This document shows, piece after piece, positions 34,569 to 41,498 of a DNA stretch of 64,000 nt (position 1 is its first letter; each line of letters opens with the position of its first letter). Under the pieces are notes generated by a model. It was given only the letters and a program-made list of their open reading frames with translations. It did not search any database and was not told the DNA's origin. Source of the DNA: Peptoniphilus_A olsenii (GTDB lineage Bacteria; Bacillota; Clostridia; Tissierellales; Peptoniphilaceae); the NCBI RefSeq assembly GCF_040545475.1, contig NZ_JBEPMA010000010.1, positions 1-64,000 on the forward strand, given 5' to 3'. Position numbers and translations under genes: made by a program.

Positions 34569-35565
34569 TAATTTTTTTAAACATGGTATTTATGATATAC
34601 GAAAAAATAAAATTTCTTTTATTATTTTGTTATTGTTATTTTTAGCTAGTACAATACTTTTCACTGAAATTTTCCACTCTTATTTTGTTGAAGTGTATAT
34701 GGAGCAATCTGATTCATATGGATTTTCTGCCGTACCTACTTCATATGAAGAAAAATTAAATAATAATGTATATGAAAGTTTAGATAATTTGTTAAAAAAA
34801 GGTGGTTCTACCAGTTTTGTATCTCGTTTCTTGAACGAGAAATATAATACCAATATACAAGTTTTTATTTCAAACAATATTGAAGAATATTCCAATAAAT
34901 ATATATGGATTGTACCAATAGATTTTATGACGGAAAATATAAATCAGAATTTTGAATTAATTAATTTCAATGAAAATATTCAAGTTGAACTTAAAAAACT
35001 CGGAATATTGGAATTTTCAGACAGTTCTAAGTATATTTTCCTAATATCAAAATCTAAAGAATTTCAACATATATCTGATTACAACCTATATGGGACAGAG
35101 ATCATTTATTTATTAGAAAATATTAAATTGGATAAAGCTGACTTAGAAAATTCTTTAGATAATGATTATAAAAATATTTTCGAAAATACTTATATTAAAT
35201 TAGTAGATCAAAATTCAAAGGGCAAAGAGGAAATTAGATTTATAAAACTATATATGTTTCCAATGTTACTTTGTTTAATAATTTCAAATATCTTGGCGTT
35301 TTTTATTATTGATAGAAGAATTGTTGAAAATTGCAAAGAATTGAGATATATAAAAAGTGATGGAAATGCAAAGTTGTACCAAGTAAAGAGAAATTCAGCG
35401 TTCATCTTTATCTTATTTGTAGTAAATATAATATTCCTATCTATTATTAATAAGTTTAGATTTAATTTTGCTTTTTTCATAATTTTTACTTTTTCGCTTA
35501 TTATGTTTGTTATATACGAATTAATTAATTATTTTATTTTGAAATACAATAAAATTGAAATTTGA
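34561..35565 (+). CDS. FtsX/MacB-like membrane protein, second half of a bacteriocin-associated membrane protein
   Basis: 334 residues with the same topology as the preceding protein: an N-terminal helix (residues ~17-36), an outer domain, and three C-terminal helices (MFPMLLCLIISNILAFFII, AFIFILFVVNIIFLSII, FAFFIIFTFSLIMFVIYEL). Start ATG 34561 overlaps the previous stop and has GGTGAG six bases upstream, so it looks separately initiated rather than a plain frameshift. The two proteins together (657 residues) equal the usual length of the single-chain lactococcin-972-associated membrane protein. The ABC ATPase that normally completes such a locus is absent; a terminator follows. Confidence 0.55.
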   Translation: MNSNFFKHGIYDIRKNKISFIILLLLFLASTILFTEIFHSYFVEVYMEQSDSYGFSAVPTSYEEKLNNNVYESLDNLLKKGGSTSFVSRFLNEKYNTNIQVFISNNIEEYSNKYIWIVPIDFMTENINQNFELINFNENIQVELKKLGILEFSDSSKYIFLISKSKEFQHISDYNLYGTEIIYLLENIKLDKADLENSLDNDYKNIFENTYIKLVDQNSKGKEEIRFIKLYMFPMLLCLIISNILAFFIIDRRIVENCKELRYIKSDGNAKLYQVKRNSAFIFILFVVNIIFLSIINKFRFNFAFFIIFTFSLIMFVIYELINYFILKYNKIEI

Positions 35566-35573
35566 AAGAAATA

Positions 35574-35613
35574 AGAGTCATGATTTAGACTAATTCTAAA
35601 CCATGGCTTTTTA
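35574..35613 (+). terminator. Terminator closing the bacteriocin-like locus
   Basis: Stem AGTCATG and TTTAGA (35576-35589) pairing with TCTAAA and CATGGCT (35595-35608, one G-T wobble), then TTTTT. It ends the plus-strand locus before the convergent DUF1848 gene. Confidence 0.75.
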
Positions 35614-35660
35614 TTTTGTTATAAATATTGCTATAAGCGATTATTTAATATCATTAAAAT

Positions 35661-36590
35661 TTAATAATCAAAAAAACTAATTTGATTTATTTTATTTGAC
35701 TCACACACTCTTTTTTTAATAATCTCATTTCCCTTTATTGAACCTGTCAAAATAGGGCAGTTCACATCAAAATTCAACTCATTTTCATATATTAAATTTA
35801 AATTATTATTGGCATAGCAATAGCTACATCCATTTTTACAAGTGTTATATGCTCCAATATCTATGCTCTGTATACAGTTGCACAATTTTCTTTGATTTAT
35901 ATCTTTTTTTGCGTTTATTTTATATCCTGTAATATTTTCAATTATTTTTTTACTAATACATGTTGCCTTTTTTATTCCGTAGTTTTCTAGATTATATTTT
36001 TCGCCACATACTTTTAGTTTAATATTGTTATCCTTGGCAATAGCAGAAAAATATTTAGCTATATTTTGTACTTCTGCATCAGATACATTTTGAAATTCAC
36101 CTTTTATATTATTATAGATATCTAAAAAACTGAATACACATATTTTTGTCTTTCCTTTTAATTTATTGCAAAGGTAAGAAAAGTTTTTGATATGCCATTT
36201 CAAATTATATTTAGAATTTAAAATAATTGGATCGTATCGCCATATAACACGGTTTTCGCCAATTTTTTCTGATAGCCTTATAAAAGCATTTAATAAATTT
36301 AATTTATCGGGAAGGTTTTGCTCTATGTCTTTTCCATAGGGTGTTAAAGTAAATTGAAAATAATATTTATAGCCTAAGTCATCTATAATATCTAATTTAT
36401 CAAATATAGGTATTGGATTTTTGGTCCAAAATACGATGCAGTCTACTATTTGTGGTGATAAATTAATATGGCTTAATCTTTTGGAGCTTTTAGGGTTTGG
36501 AACCAAAACATATCCATCTTTTAATCTATTTATAAACCATTCTGCAAAAAATGCAGGAATATCTGTACGTCTGCTTGCACTAATTATCAT
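35661..36590 (-). CDS. DUF1848 family protein (Cys-cluster, radical-SAM-like)
   Basis: 309 residues. The N-terminal MIISASRRTDIPAFFAEWFINRLKDGYVLVPNP and VFWTKNPIP are diagnostic of DUF1848. The C-terminal cysteine set (CNC near 252, then TCKNGCSYCYANN) is a probable iron-sulfur cluster site; CSYCYAN looks like a radical-SAM-type Cx2C. The family often sits beside DNA repair genes. Here an Ogt-type methyltransferase gene lies directly upstream on the same strand, with a 13-bp gap, so both are likely cotranscribed. No reaction has been assigned to the family to my knowledge. Confidence 0.85.
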   Translation of the reverse strand: MIISASRRTDIPAFFAEWFINRLKDGYVLVPNPKSSKRLSHINLSPQIVDCIVFWTKNPIPIFDKLDIIDDLGYKYYFQFTLTPYGKDIEQNLPDKLNLLNAFIRLSEKIGENRVIWRYDPIILNSKYNLKWHIKNFSYLCNKLKGKTKICVFSFLDIYNNIKGEFQNVSDAEVQNIAKYFSAIAKDNNIKLKVCGEKYNLENYGIKKATCISKKIIENITGYKINAKKDINQRKLCNCIQSIDIGAYNTCKNGCSYCYANNNLNLIYENELNFDVNCPILTGSIKGNEIIKKRVCESNKINQISFFDY

Positions 36591-36603
36591 TTAACCATCT
36601 CTT

Positions 36604-37119
36604 TTATTTCAAATTATAAATATTGTTGCCCTCTAATTCTAGGAGTTTAATTTTTTTGTCAAGTCCACCGGCATATCCAACTAATTTTTTGTTTGTGCCG
36701 ACAACTCTGTGGCACGGGATTATTATTGAAATTGGATTGTGTCCCACTGCGCCGCCAATAGCCTGACTAGACATGCTCTTTATATTTAAAATTTTTGCAA
36801 CTTTTTGGGATAATTCTTTGTAGGTGATAACTTCTCCATAGGGAATATAGCATAAAAGTTGCCACACTATTTTCCTAAAATTGGTGCCTGAGGGTTTAAT
36901 TTTAAGTTCATCAATTGAAGGATTTTTGCCTGCGAAATAGTTATCTAACCATTTTTTAACTATTTCAAAAATCTTTAAATCATCTTTTTTAATATATTCT
37001 TCTCCCAAAGTAGAGCCAAAGTATTTTTGATTTTCAAACCACAATCCCGTCAAGTAATTTTCTTCGCTTGCTAAAACAATTTTGCCAAGTAAAGAGTTAT
37101 ATTGGGAAATATATTGCAT
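36604..37119 (-). CDS. ogt: Methylated-DNA--protein-cysteine methyltransferase
   Basis: 171 residues from ATG 37119, chosen because AAAGGAGGAC lies just upstream; a longer frame opening at 37140 overlaps that ribosome binding site. The C-terminal domain carries the active-site IPCHRVVG (Cys at residue 136) and the helix-turn-helix GEVITYKELSQKVAKIL, with VGHNPISIIIP just before. The protein transfers methyl groups from O6-methylguanine or O4-methylthymine to its own cysteine in a suicidal reaction. It is the first gene of a two-gene unit with DUF1848. Confidence 0.93.
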   Translation of the reverse strand: MQYISQYNSLLGKIVLASEENYLTGLWFENQKYFGSTLGEEYIKKDDLKIFEIVKKWLDNYFAGKNPSIDELKIKPSGTNFRKIVWQLLCYIPYGEVITYKELSQKVAKILNIKSMSSQAIGGAVGHNPISIIIPCHRVVGTNKKLVGYAGGLDKKIKLLELEGNNIYNLK

Positions 37120-37340
37120 AATGTCCTCCTTTGTGAACATAATTTAAAATTGTAATAAATTATAATTAATGGTGAAACCAAAAATTTATTATAAATCTTA
37201 TTTGCCTATATGGATATATTGATTATTATATACACATAAAATATACTAGACTTACAGAATAATTTCAATAAATCATTTTTGATGTGTAAATGTGTGAATG
37301 CGACAAATTATATTATTATGAAAATTTTAGAGGTAATATT

Positions 37341-37421
37341 ATGAATGTATATAGCAAATTAATTATTTTAGATGATGGTATAAGATTTTTCGGGTATAAA
37401 ATTTTAAAAGAAGTTTTATGA
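37341..37421 (+). CDS. Small upstream ORF coupled to the GST/isochorismatase chimera
   Basis: 26 codons, starting ATG 37341 after TTAGAGGTAA, an acceptable ribosome binding site. The peptide MNVYSKLIILDDGIRFFGYK is mildly hydrophobic and has no known relative. Its TGA stop (37419-37421) overlaps the ATG of the next gene (ATGATG at 37418-37423), the pattern of translational coupling. It may be a leader peptide, a small protein, or a remnant of a lost gene. Confidence 0.4.
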   Translation: MNVYSKLIILDDGIRFFGYKILKEVL

Positions 37422-37981
37422 TGAAACTATATTATGCACCTGGCACTTGTGCATTATCTGTATGGATATCGCTCGAATGGGCGGGGGCAGATTATGAAGT
37501 AGAGCAAGTGAAGCTAGGTTCTGATGAATATAAAAAAATTAATCCATTGGGAGCAGTGCCAGCACTTGATACAGGCAATGAAAAAATAAAAACGCAGGCT
37601 AATGCAATTTTGCAATATGTTGCTGATTTATATCCTGATGTAAAACCAATTGATAGAACTACAATAAATTCTTGGGAAGATGAAGAATTTAATGAAGCAG
37701 TTAAATCCACAGGCAGAAAAAAACTCATCATGACTGCACTATGGACAGAAGCTTGTTTGTCATTTCCAGCACTAGATGCTGTTAAAGAAGGCTATGATGT
37801 ATATGCAGTAGTTGATGCAGTTGGTGGAACAAGTAAAACTGCTCACGAAACAGCACTAAGAAGAATGGAACAAGCAGGAGTTAAATTAATCTCTTGGGTT
37901 CAACTTGCATGCGAACTTCAAAGAGACTGGAATAGAGAAGAAACAGCCGAAGAATTTGCCAATATTCTTTTTGGTAAATAA
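37418..37981 (+). CDS. Chimeric protein: GST N-terminal domain fused to C-terminal half of YcaC-like isochorismatase
   Basis: 187 residues. Residues 1 to about 75 are a glutathione S-transferase thioredoxin-fold domain (MKLYYAPGTCALSVWISLEWAG, INPLGAVPAL, ANAILQYVADLYPD). From about residue 78 the sequence switches to the C-terminal half of a YcaC-type isochorismatase-like hydrolase: INSWEDEEFNEAVKSTGRKKLIM, LWTEACLSFPALDA with the nucleophile-position C113, VVDAVGGTS, and SWVQLACELQRDW. The N-terminal hydrolase half, which supplies the catalytic Asp and Lys, is missing, and the GST C-terminal helical domain is missing too. This looks like a deletion fusion of two genes; whether it is functional is unknown. 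A terminator follows the stop. Confidence 0.8.
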   Translation: MMKLYYAPGTCALSVWISLEWAGADYEVEQVKLGSDEYKKINPLGAVPALDTGNEKIKTQANAILQYVADLYPDVKPIDRTTINSWEDEEFNEAVKSTGRKKLIMTALWTEACLSFPALDAVKEGYDVYAVVDAVGGTSKTAHETALRRMEQAGVKLISWVQLACELQRDWNREETAEEFANILFGK

Positions 37982-38028
37982 TTATAAAATTTTTTAATAA
38001 TCAATATAATTACAATTTTTCAAAAAAC

Positions 38029-38065
38029 GCAAAAGACACTAAGTTATTTTCTTAGTGTCTTTTGC
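38029..38065. terminator. Bidirectional terminator between chimera and HD genes
   Basis: 15-bp perfect stem GCAAAAGACACTAAG (38029-38043) with CTTAGTGTCTTTTGC (38051-38065) and a 7-nt loop, between convergent genes; A- and T-rich stem ends serve both strands. Confidence 0.85.
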
Positions 38066-38083
38066 TTTAGCTTATTTATTCTA

Positions 38084-38653
38084 TTAGTAGTTGTACTCTT
38101 CTTCAGTAGCTTGCATGGCTTTTAGAGTTTCTGTTAGCAGAAAGTCGATATCCCAACCAAGCAGTTCGGTTCCATGTTTTATGAGTTCTCTGTCGCAACC
38201 TGCAGCAAATTTTTTGTCTTTAAATTTTTTCTTTACAGATTTTAAATTCATGTCAGATACAGATTTGGATGGACGCATAAGTGCTGCAGCACCAATAATG
38301 CCTGTGAGTTCGTCAATTGTATATAAAATTTTTTCCATAATATGACTAGGTTCAACTTCTTTTTGTGCCATGCCGTAGCCGTGCGATATTGTAGAACGAA
38401 TAATTTTCTCATCTAGATTTTCATCTCTCATAAGCTCTACCTGTTTTATGCAATGCTCATTTGGATAAATTTCAAAATCTAGATCATGTAATAAGCCTAC
38501 AATTTGCCAAAAATCACGATTATAAGAATCGTATTTATCGGCAAAATAACCCATCACAGCTCCCACAGTTTTGCCATGTTTAATATGAAAAGGTTCTTTG
38601 TTATATTTTTTAAGAATAACAAGAGCTTCGTCATAATTAGGTATGTAGCCCAT
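38084..38653 (-). CDS. HD domain protein (putative phosphohydrolase)
   Basis: 189 residues from the ATG at 38653, spaced about 9 bases from GAAAGG; an ATGATG a few codons further upstream leaves no room for a ribosome binding site. HD-domain metal motifs are present: the early histidine H in FHIKHG, the central LLHDLDFE (His-Asp doublet, near residue 52), and HGYGMAQ (near 90). HD proteins hydrolyse phosphate esters or nucleotides. Sequence layout matches the HDIG-type small proteins common in Clostridia-like anaerobes, with unknown substrate. It is a single gene read towards the chimera gene. Confidence 0.82.
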   Translation of the reverse strand: MGYIPNYDEALVILKKYNKEPFHIKHGKTVGAVMGYFADKYDSYNRDFWQIVGLLHDLDFEIYPNEHCIKQVELMRDENLDEKIIRSTISHGYGMAQKEVEPSHIMEKILYTIDELTGIIGAAALMRPSKSVSDMNLKSVKKKFKDKKFAAGCDRELIKHGTELLGWDIDFLLTETLKAMQATEEEYNY

Positions 38654-38951
38654 AATCATCATCCTTTCGCAGCTGATTGCTTTATACCCTTATACCACAA
38701 AAATTAATAATATTCATATAATATATTTAATTTAGGTTATAAGGGTATAATTAAACACAAGTTAATGTCGTTTTTGACTTTAATCGTCAAATTAAAATAA
38801 TTTGAACTTTGGTCAATAAATTTTTATTAATAAATAATATCCCATTGAAAAATATTTAAACATAAAATCTCAATTTTATATAAAATAAAAAATTGTTTTT
38901 ATTTATAATTTCCAAGATTGAAGTTTAAAATATATAATTAGGAGGCATGAT

Positions 38952-39902
38952 ATGGACATTTTATATTTTGATAATTTAGTTTTGATATTTTTTATATACT
39001 CTGTAGCTGGCTGGGTAATGGAAGTAACACTTAAATATTTTCAGTATCACAGATTTATAAATAGAGGTTTTTTAATTGGACCTTATTGCCCAATTTATGG
39101 AACTGGAGCTGTGATAGTAACTATAATAAGCAATTTACTCTCAGAATATGACTCATCACTGGGAACAAGTTTTTTGATTTCATTCTTTTTCTGTGGAGCT
39201 TTGGAGTATTATACAAGCTTCATGTTAGAAAAAAGATTTCATGCAAGATGGTGGGATTATTCATTTAAACCAATGAATTTTCATGGAAGAGTGTGGATTG
39301 GAAATCTAATTCTATTTGGAATAGGAGGGATGCTCATTGACAAGGTCTTTAATCCATATATCATGAATTTTTTAGGAGAAATACATATAGATACAATTAG
39401 GTTATTATCCACAGTAATAATTCTAATTATGGGAGCTGACTATATATTATCTCATTTCATAATCAAATTGTTAAAAGAAGGAGTAGAAAGCTCCGAAGCA
39501 GACAAAAGTGAGGCGATAGCCAAAGAAGTTAGATATCTTTTAGAGAATAAATCTGTTTTTCACAGAAGAATTATAGACGCATACCCAGAACTCGTATTTA
39601 GAACAGAAAGAGTAAAAGCAAGGCTTGAACGCGTAAAAAATGACACCGAAAAATTAAAGATGGCAGTAGGTGACAGATTAAATGATTTATCTGATATAAT
39701 TGAACATAGACATAAAAACATATCCAGAAATTTAATCACCACTAGAAATCTTCAAAAAGATATTATAAAAATACAAGAAGAAATAATCAGCAATTCAGTA
39801 ATAGATGAAAATTATAAGAAAAAAAATCAAAAACTTTTTGCAAATCTTGAAGAAAAGAAGAAGATTTTGCAGCAACGAGATAATTTTGACAAATTTTTGT
39901 AA
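38952..39902 (+). CDS. Putative ABC-transporter-like membrane protein (CmpB family)
   Basis: 316 residues. The first ~170 residues hold about five helices with the CmpB-family signature: SVAGWVMEVTLKYFQYHRFINRGFLIGPYCPIYGTGAV and ALEYYTSFMLEKRFHARWWDYS. From about residue 180 the protein is charged and helical (a probable coiled coil, residues 215-310), likely in the cytosol. The family name refers to an old annotation as ABC permease, but no ATPase lies next to it and the function is not established. Ribosome binding site TAGGAGGC precedes the ATG. The broken stalk-domain gene follows, 90 bp later. Confidence 0.8.
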   Translation: MDILYFDNLVLIFFIYSVAGWVMEVTLKYFQYHRFINRGFLIGPYCPIYGTGAVIVTIISNLLSEYDSSLGTSFLISFFFCGALEYYTSFMLEKRFHARWWDYSFKPMNFHGRVWIGNLILFGIGGMLIDKVFNPYIMNFLGEIHIDTIRLLSTVIILIMGADYILSHFIIKLLKEGVESSEADKSEAIAKEVRYLLENKSVFHRRIIDAYPELVFRTERVKARLERVKNDTEKLKMAVGDRLNDLSDIIEHRHKNISRNLITTRNLQKDIIKIQEEIISNSVIDENYKKKNQKLFANLEEKKKILQQRDNFDKFL

Positions 39903-39993
39903 ATTTAATAAATATTATATTATTAATAATAAAAAAATTTACATGAGAAGTATGAAAAATAGAGTGGCAACTAAAAGATTGAGAGGTATAAAA

Positions 39994-40560
39994 ATGATTA
40001 AAAAAAATTATATTTAGTTTGATATTTACTTTTATTTTTGGCATCATAATTTGCAGCAATATATTTGCATCGTCTGATATAAAAATTAATGTAAACGGAA
40101 AAGAAATAAAATCAGATGTAGAATGTTATATAAAAAATGATAGAGTAATGGTGCCAGTTAGATTTATAACCGAAGAACTTGGTGACGAAGTAAAATACAA
40201 TAAAAATGAGGAATATAATTATCAATCAGTGTATGTTCGTGGAACATATGAACCATTAGGAATATCTTTGCATATAGGTTCACCAATTGCAAAAATTAGT
40301 GAAGGTGCATATAGAGCAGATGTTGCACCCGAGATTAAAAATGGCCGAACAATGGTGCCACTTAGATTTATTGCAGATTATTTAAATCTTGATGTTAAAC
40401 GGGACGAGAACACTAGAACTGTTTACTAAAAAATAGCGACAAAGATTGGTTAAAAAACTTCCATGAAAAATATTTTGACGAAAAAGCTGCAAAAAAAATG
40501 GGCAAAAGGTTGACAAATCCAAACAAAACTCATGAAGAGTATTTAGAAATATATAAATAA
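39994..40560 (+). pseudogene. Broken copper amine oxidase-like stalk-domain protein
   Basis: The intended protein begins MIKK at ATG 39994 and, after removal of one A from the A8 run at 40000-40007, continues into a signal peptide (IIFSLIFTFIFGIIICSNIFAS) and a stalk domain with the paired repeats MVPVRFITEELG and MVPLRFIADYLN. As written, translation hits TAG 22 bases on. A second break lies at about 40426-40431: the frame stops at TAA, while the continuing frame (NSDKDWLKNFHEKYFDEKAAKK...HEEYLEIYK) runs to TAA 40558-40560. Two frameshifts in A-rich runs make this a likely pseudogene, or two sequencing errors. Stalk domains usually sit in secreted or surface proteins. Confidence 0.75.
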
Positions 40561-40570
40561 GATTTAAAAT

Positions 40571-40593
40571 AAGAGTGGTTGCCACTCTTTTTT
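40571..40593 (+). terminator. Terminator after the broken stalk-domain gene
   Basis: Stem AGAGTGG (40572-40578) pairing with CCACTCT (40582-40588), 3-nt loop, then a run of Ts. Confidence 0.85.
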
Positions 40594-40615
40594 TGGTGTT
40601 ATTACTATTTTTATT

Positions 40616-41249
40616 TCATCATTACGTATACTCTCAACCACATGCAAGAATCTTTATGCTTTTTAGTTGAGATGACATGGGAAAGGGCAACGACAACCTC
40701 AGCAACTGTCATTCCGAGCGGAAAACCCGTAGGATTTGGAAAGTCGCTGTGTACTCGAAGAGTAAGGAATCTGCCTGTATAGGAGTCGCTCTGTAAGAAC
40801 AAATAGAAGTTTTTTCTTATTTTTTAAAATCACTTTTTTATTTAAAACTCTACATATTCTCTCCACCAAATGCAGATCTCTCCACGCGTTCGCAGCCGCT
40901 CACTTAGTCGAGATGACACTATAAGAGGATTTCATTTAAGATTTACTATTGTCATTTGAATACACGAAAGAATAATTATCAAGAATTGAAGCCTATAGAC
41001 CGCTACAACCTCCACAACTGTCATTCCGAGCGGAAGTGAATTCTTGAAAAGAATTTACTGTAGTCGAGGAATCTACCTGTATAGGACTTGTTCTGTATGA
41101 ATAATTAAAAATCATTTTCGACTTTTTGCTATAATTGTTCTTGGTTTGGGTGCTTGAATACTTTTTTGTTTTATCATTACAGATTCTCTCCACCACATAT
41201 ATATCCTTCTACTTCTGAATCTTGACAGATTTCTTTCGCTCAGGATGAC
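40616..41249. repeat. Alternating inverted copies of a dispersed repeat (five partial copies)
   Basis: No gene is credible here. Plus-oriented copies occur at about 40616-40679, 40850-40918 and 41173-41249 (shared elements TTCTCTCCACCA and the GAGATGAC/GGATGAC end). Minus-oriented copies occur at about 40692-40799 and 41000-41099 (CAACTGTCATTCCGAGCGG, GAATCTRCCTGTATAGGA, then TCTGTA). All share the core that reads TCATTCCGAGCG...GAATCT in one direction. Copy 4 contains an internal hairpin (AGTGAATTCTT/AAGAATTTACT, 41033-41060). The pattern is a repeat family placed head-to-head, resembling dispersed intergenic repeats known in many Firmicutes and Bacteroidetes. Confidence 0.75.
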
Positions 41250-41280
41250 TTGGGATTTGATAGAAATTTTAGTATAAAAA

Positions 41281-41321
41281 AACATTTTGAGAATAGATTT
41301 TATTCATATTCTCAAAATGTT
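41281..41321 (-). terminator. Terminator of the second YfcC/M20 operon
   Basis: Perfect 15-bp stem AACATTTTGAGAATA (41281-41295) with TATTCTCAAAATGTT (41307-41321), followed on the minus strand by TTTTTATAC. It lies 175 bp beyond the YfcC stop, so the intervening tandem repeats are transcribed as 3' untranslated sequence. Confidence 0.85.
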
Positions 41322-41325
41322 GAGC

Positions 41326-41498
41326 GTGAACCCAAATAATAAGGTTTGACGTGAACCCAATTAACAAGGTTTGACGTGAACCCAATTAACAAGGTTTGAC
41401 GTGAACCTAATTAACAAGGTTTGACGTGAACCTAATTAACAAGGTTTGACGTGAACCTAATTAACAAGGTTTGACGTGAACCTAATTAACAAGGTTTA
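41326..41498. repeat. Seven-copy 25-bp tandem repeat abutting the YfcC stop codon
   Basis: Copies start at 41326, 41351, 41376, 41401, 41426, 41451 and 41476, each 25 bp, beginning GTGAACC and ending AAGGTTTGAC. Copy 1 has CCAAATAATAAGG; copies 2-3 have CCCAATTAAC; copies 4-7 have CCTAATTAAC. The sequence is contiguous, without spacers. The last copy runs into and includes the TAA stop codon of the YfcC gene (41496-41498, read on the minus strand). Confidence 0.95.

Noticed and set aside
40579..40802. Small open frames in the repeat region, both strands
   Set aside because: They coincide with the dispersed repeat copies, lack ribosome binding sites, and their translations have no protein-like composition.
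41326..41498. CRISPR array
   Set aside because: The units are contiguous and nearly identical with no unique spacers, and no Cas genes are nearby. It is a plain tandem repeat.
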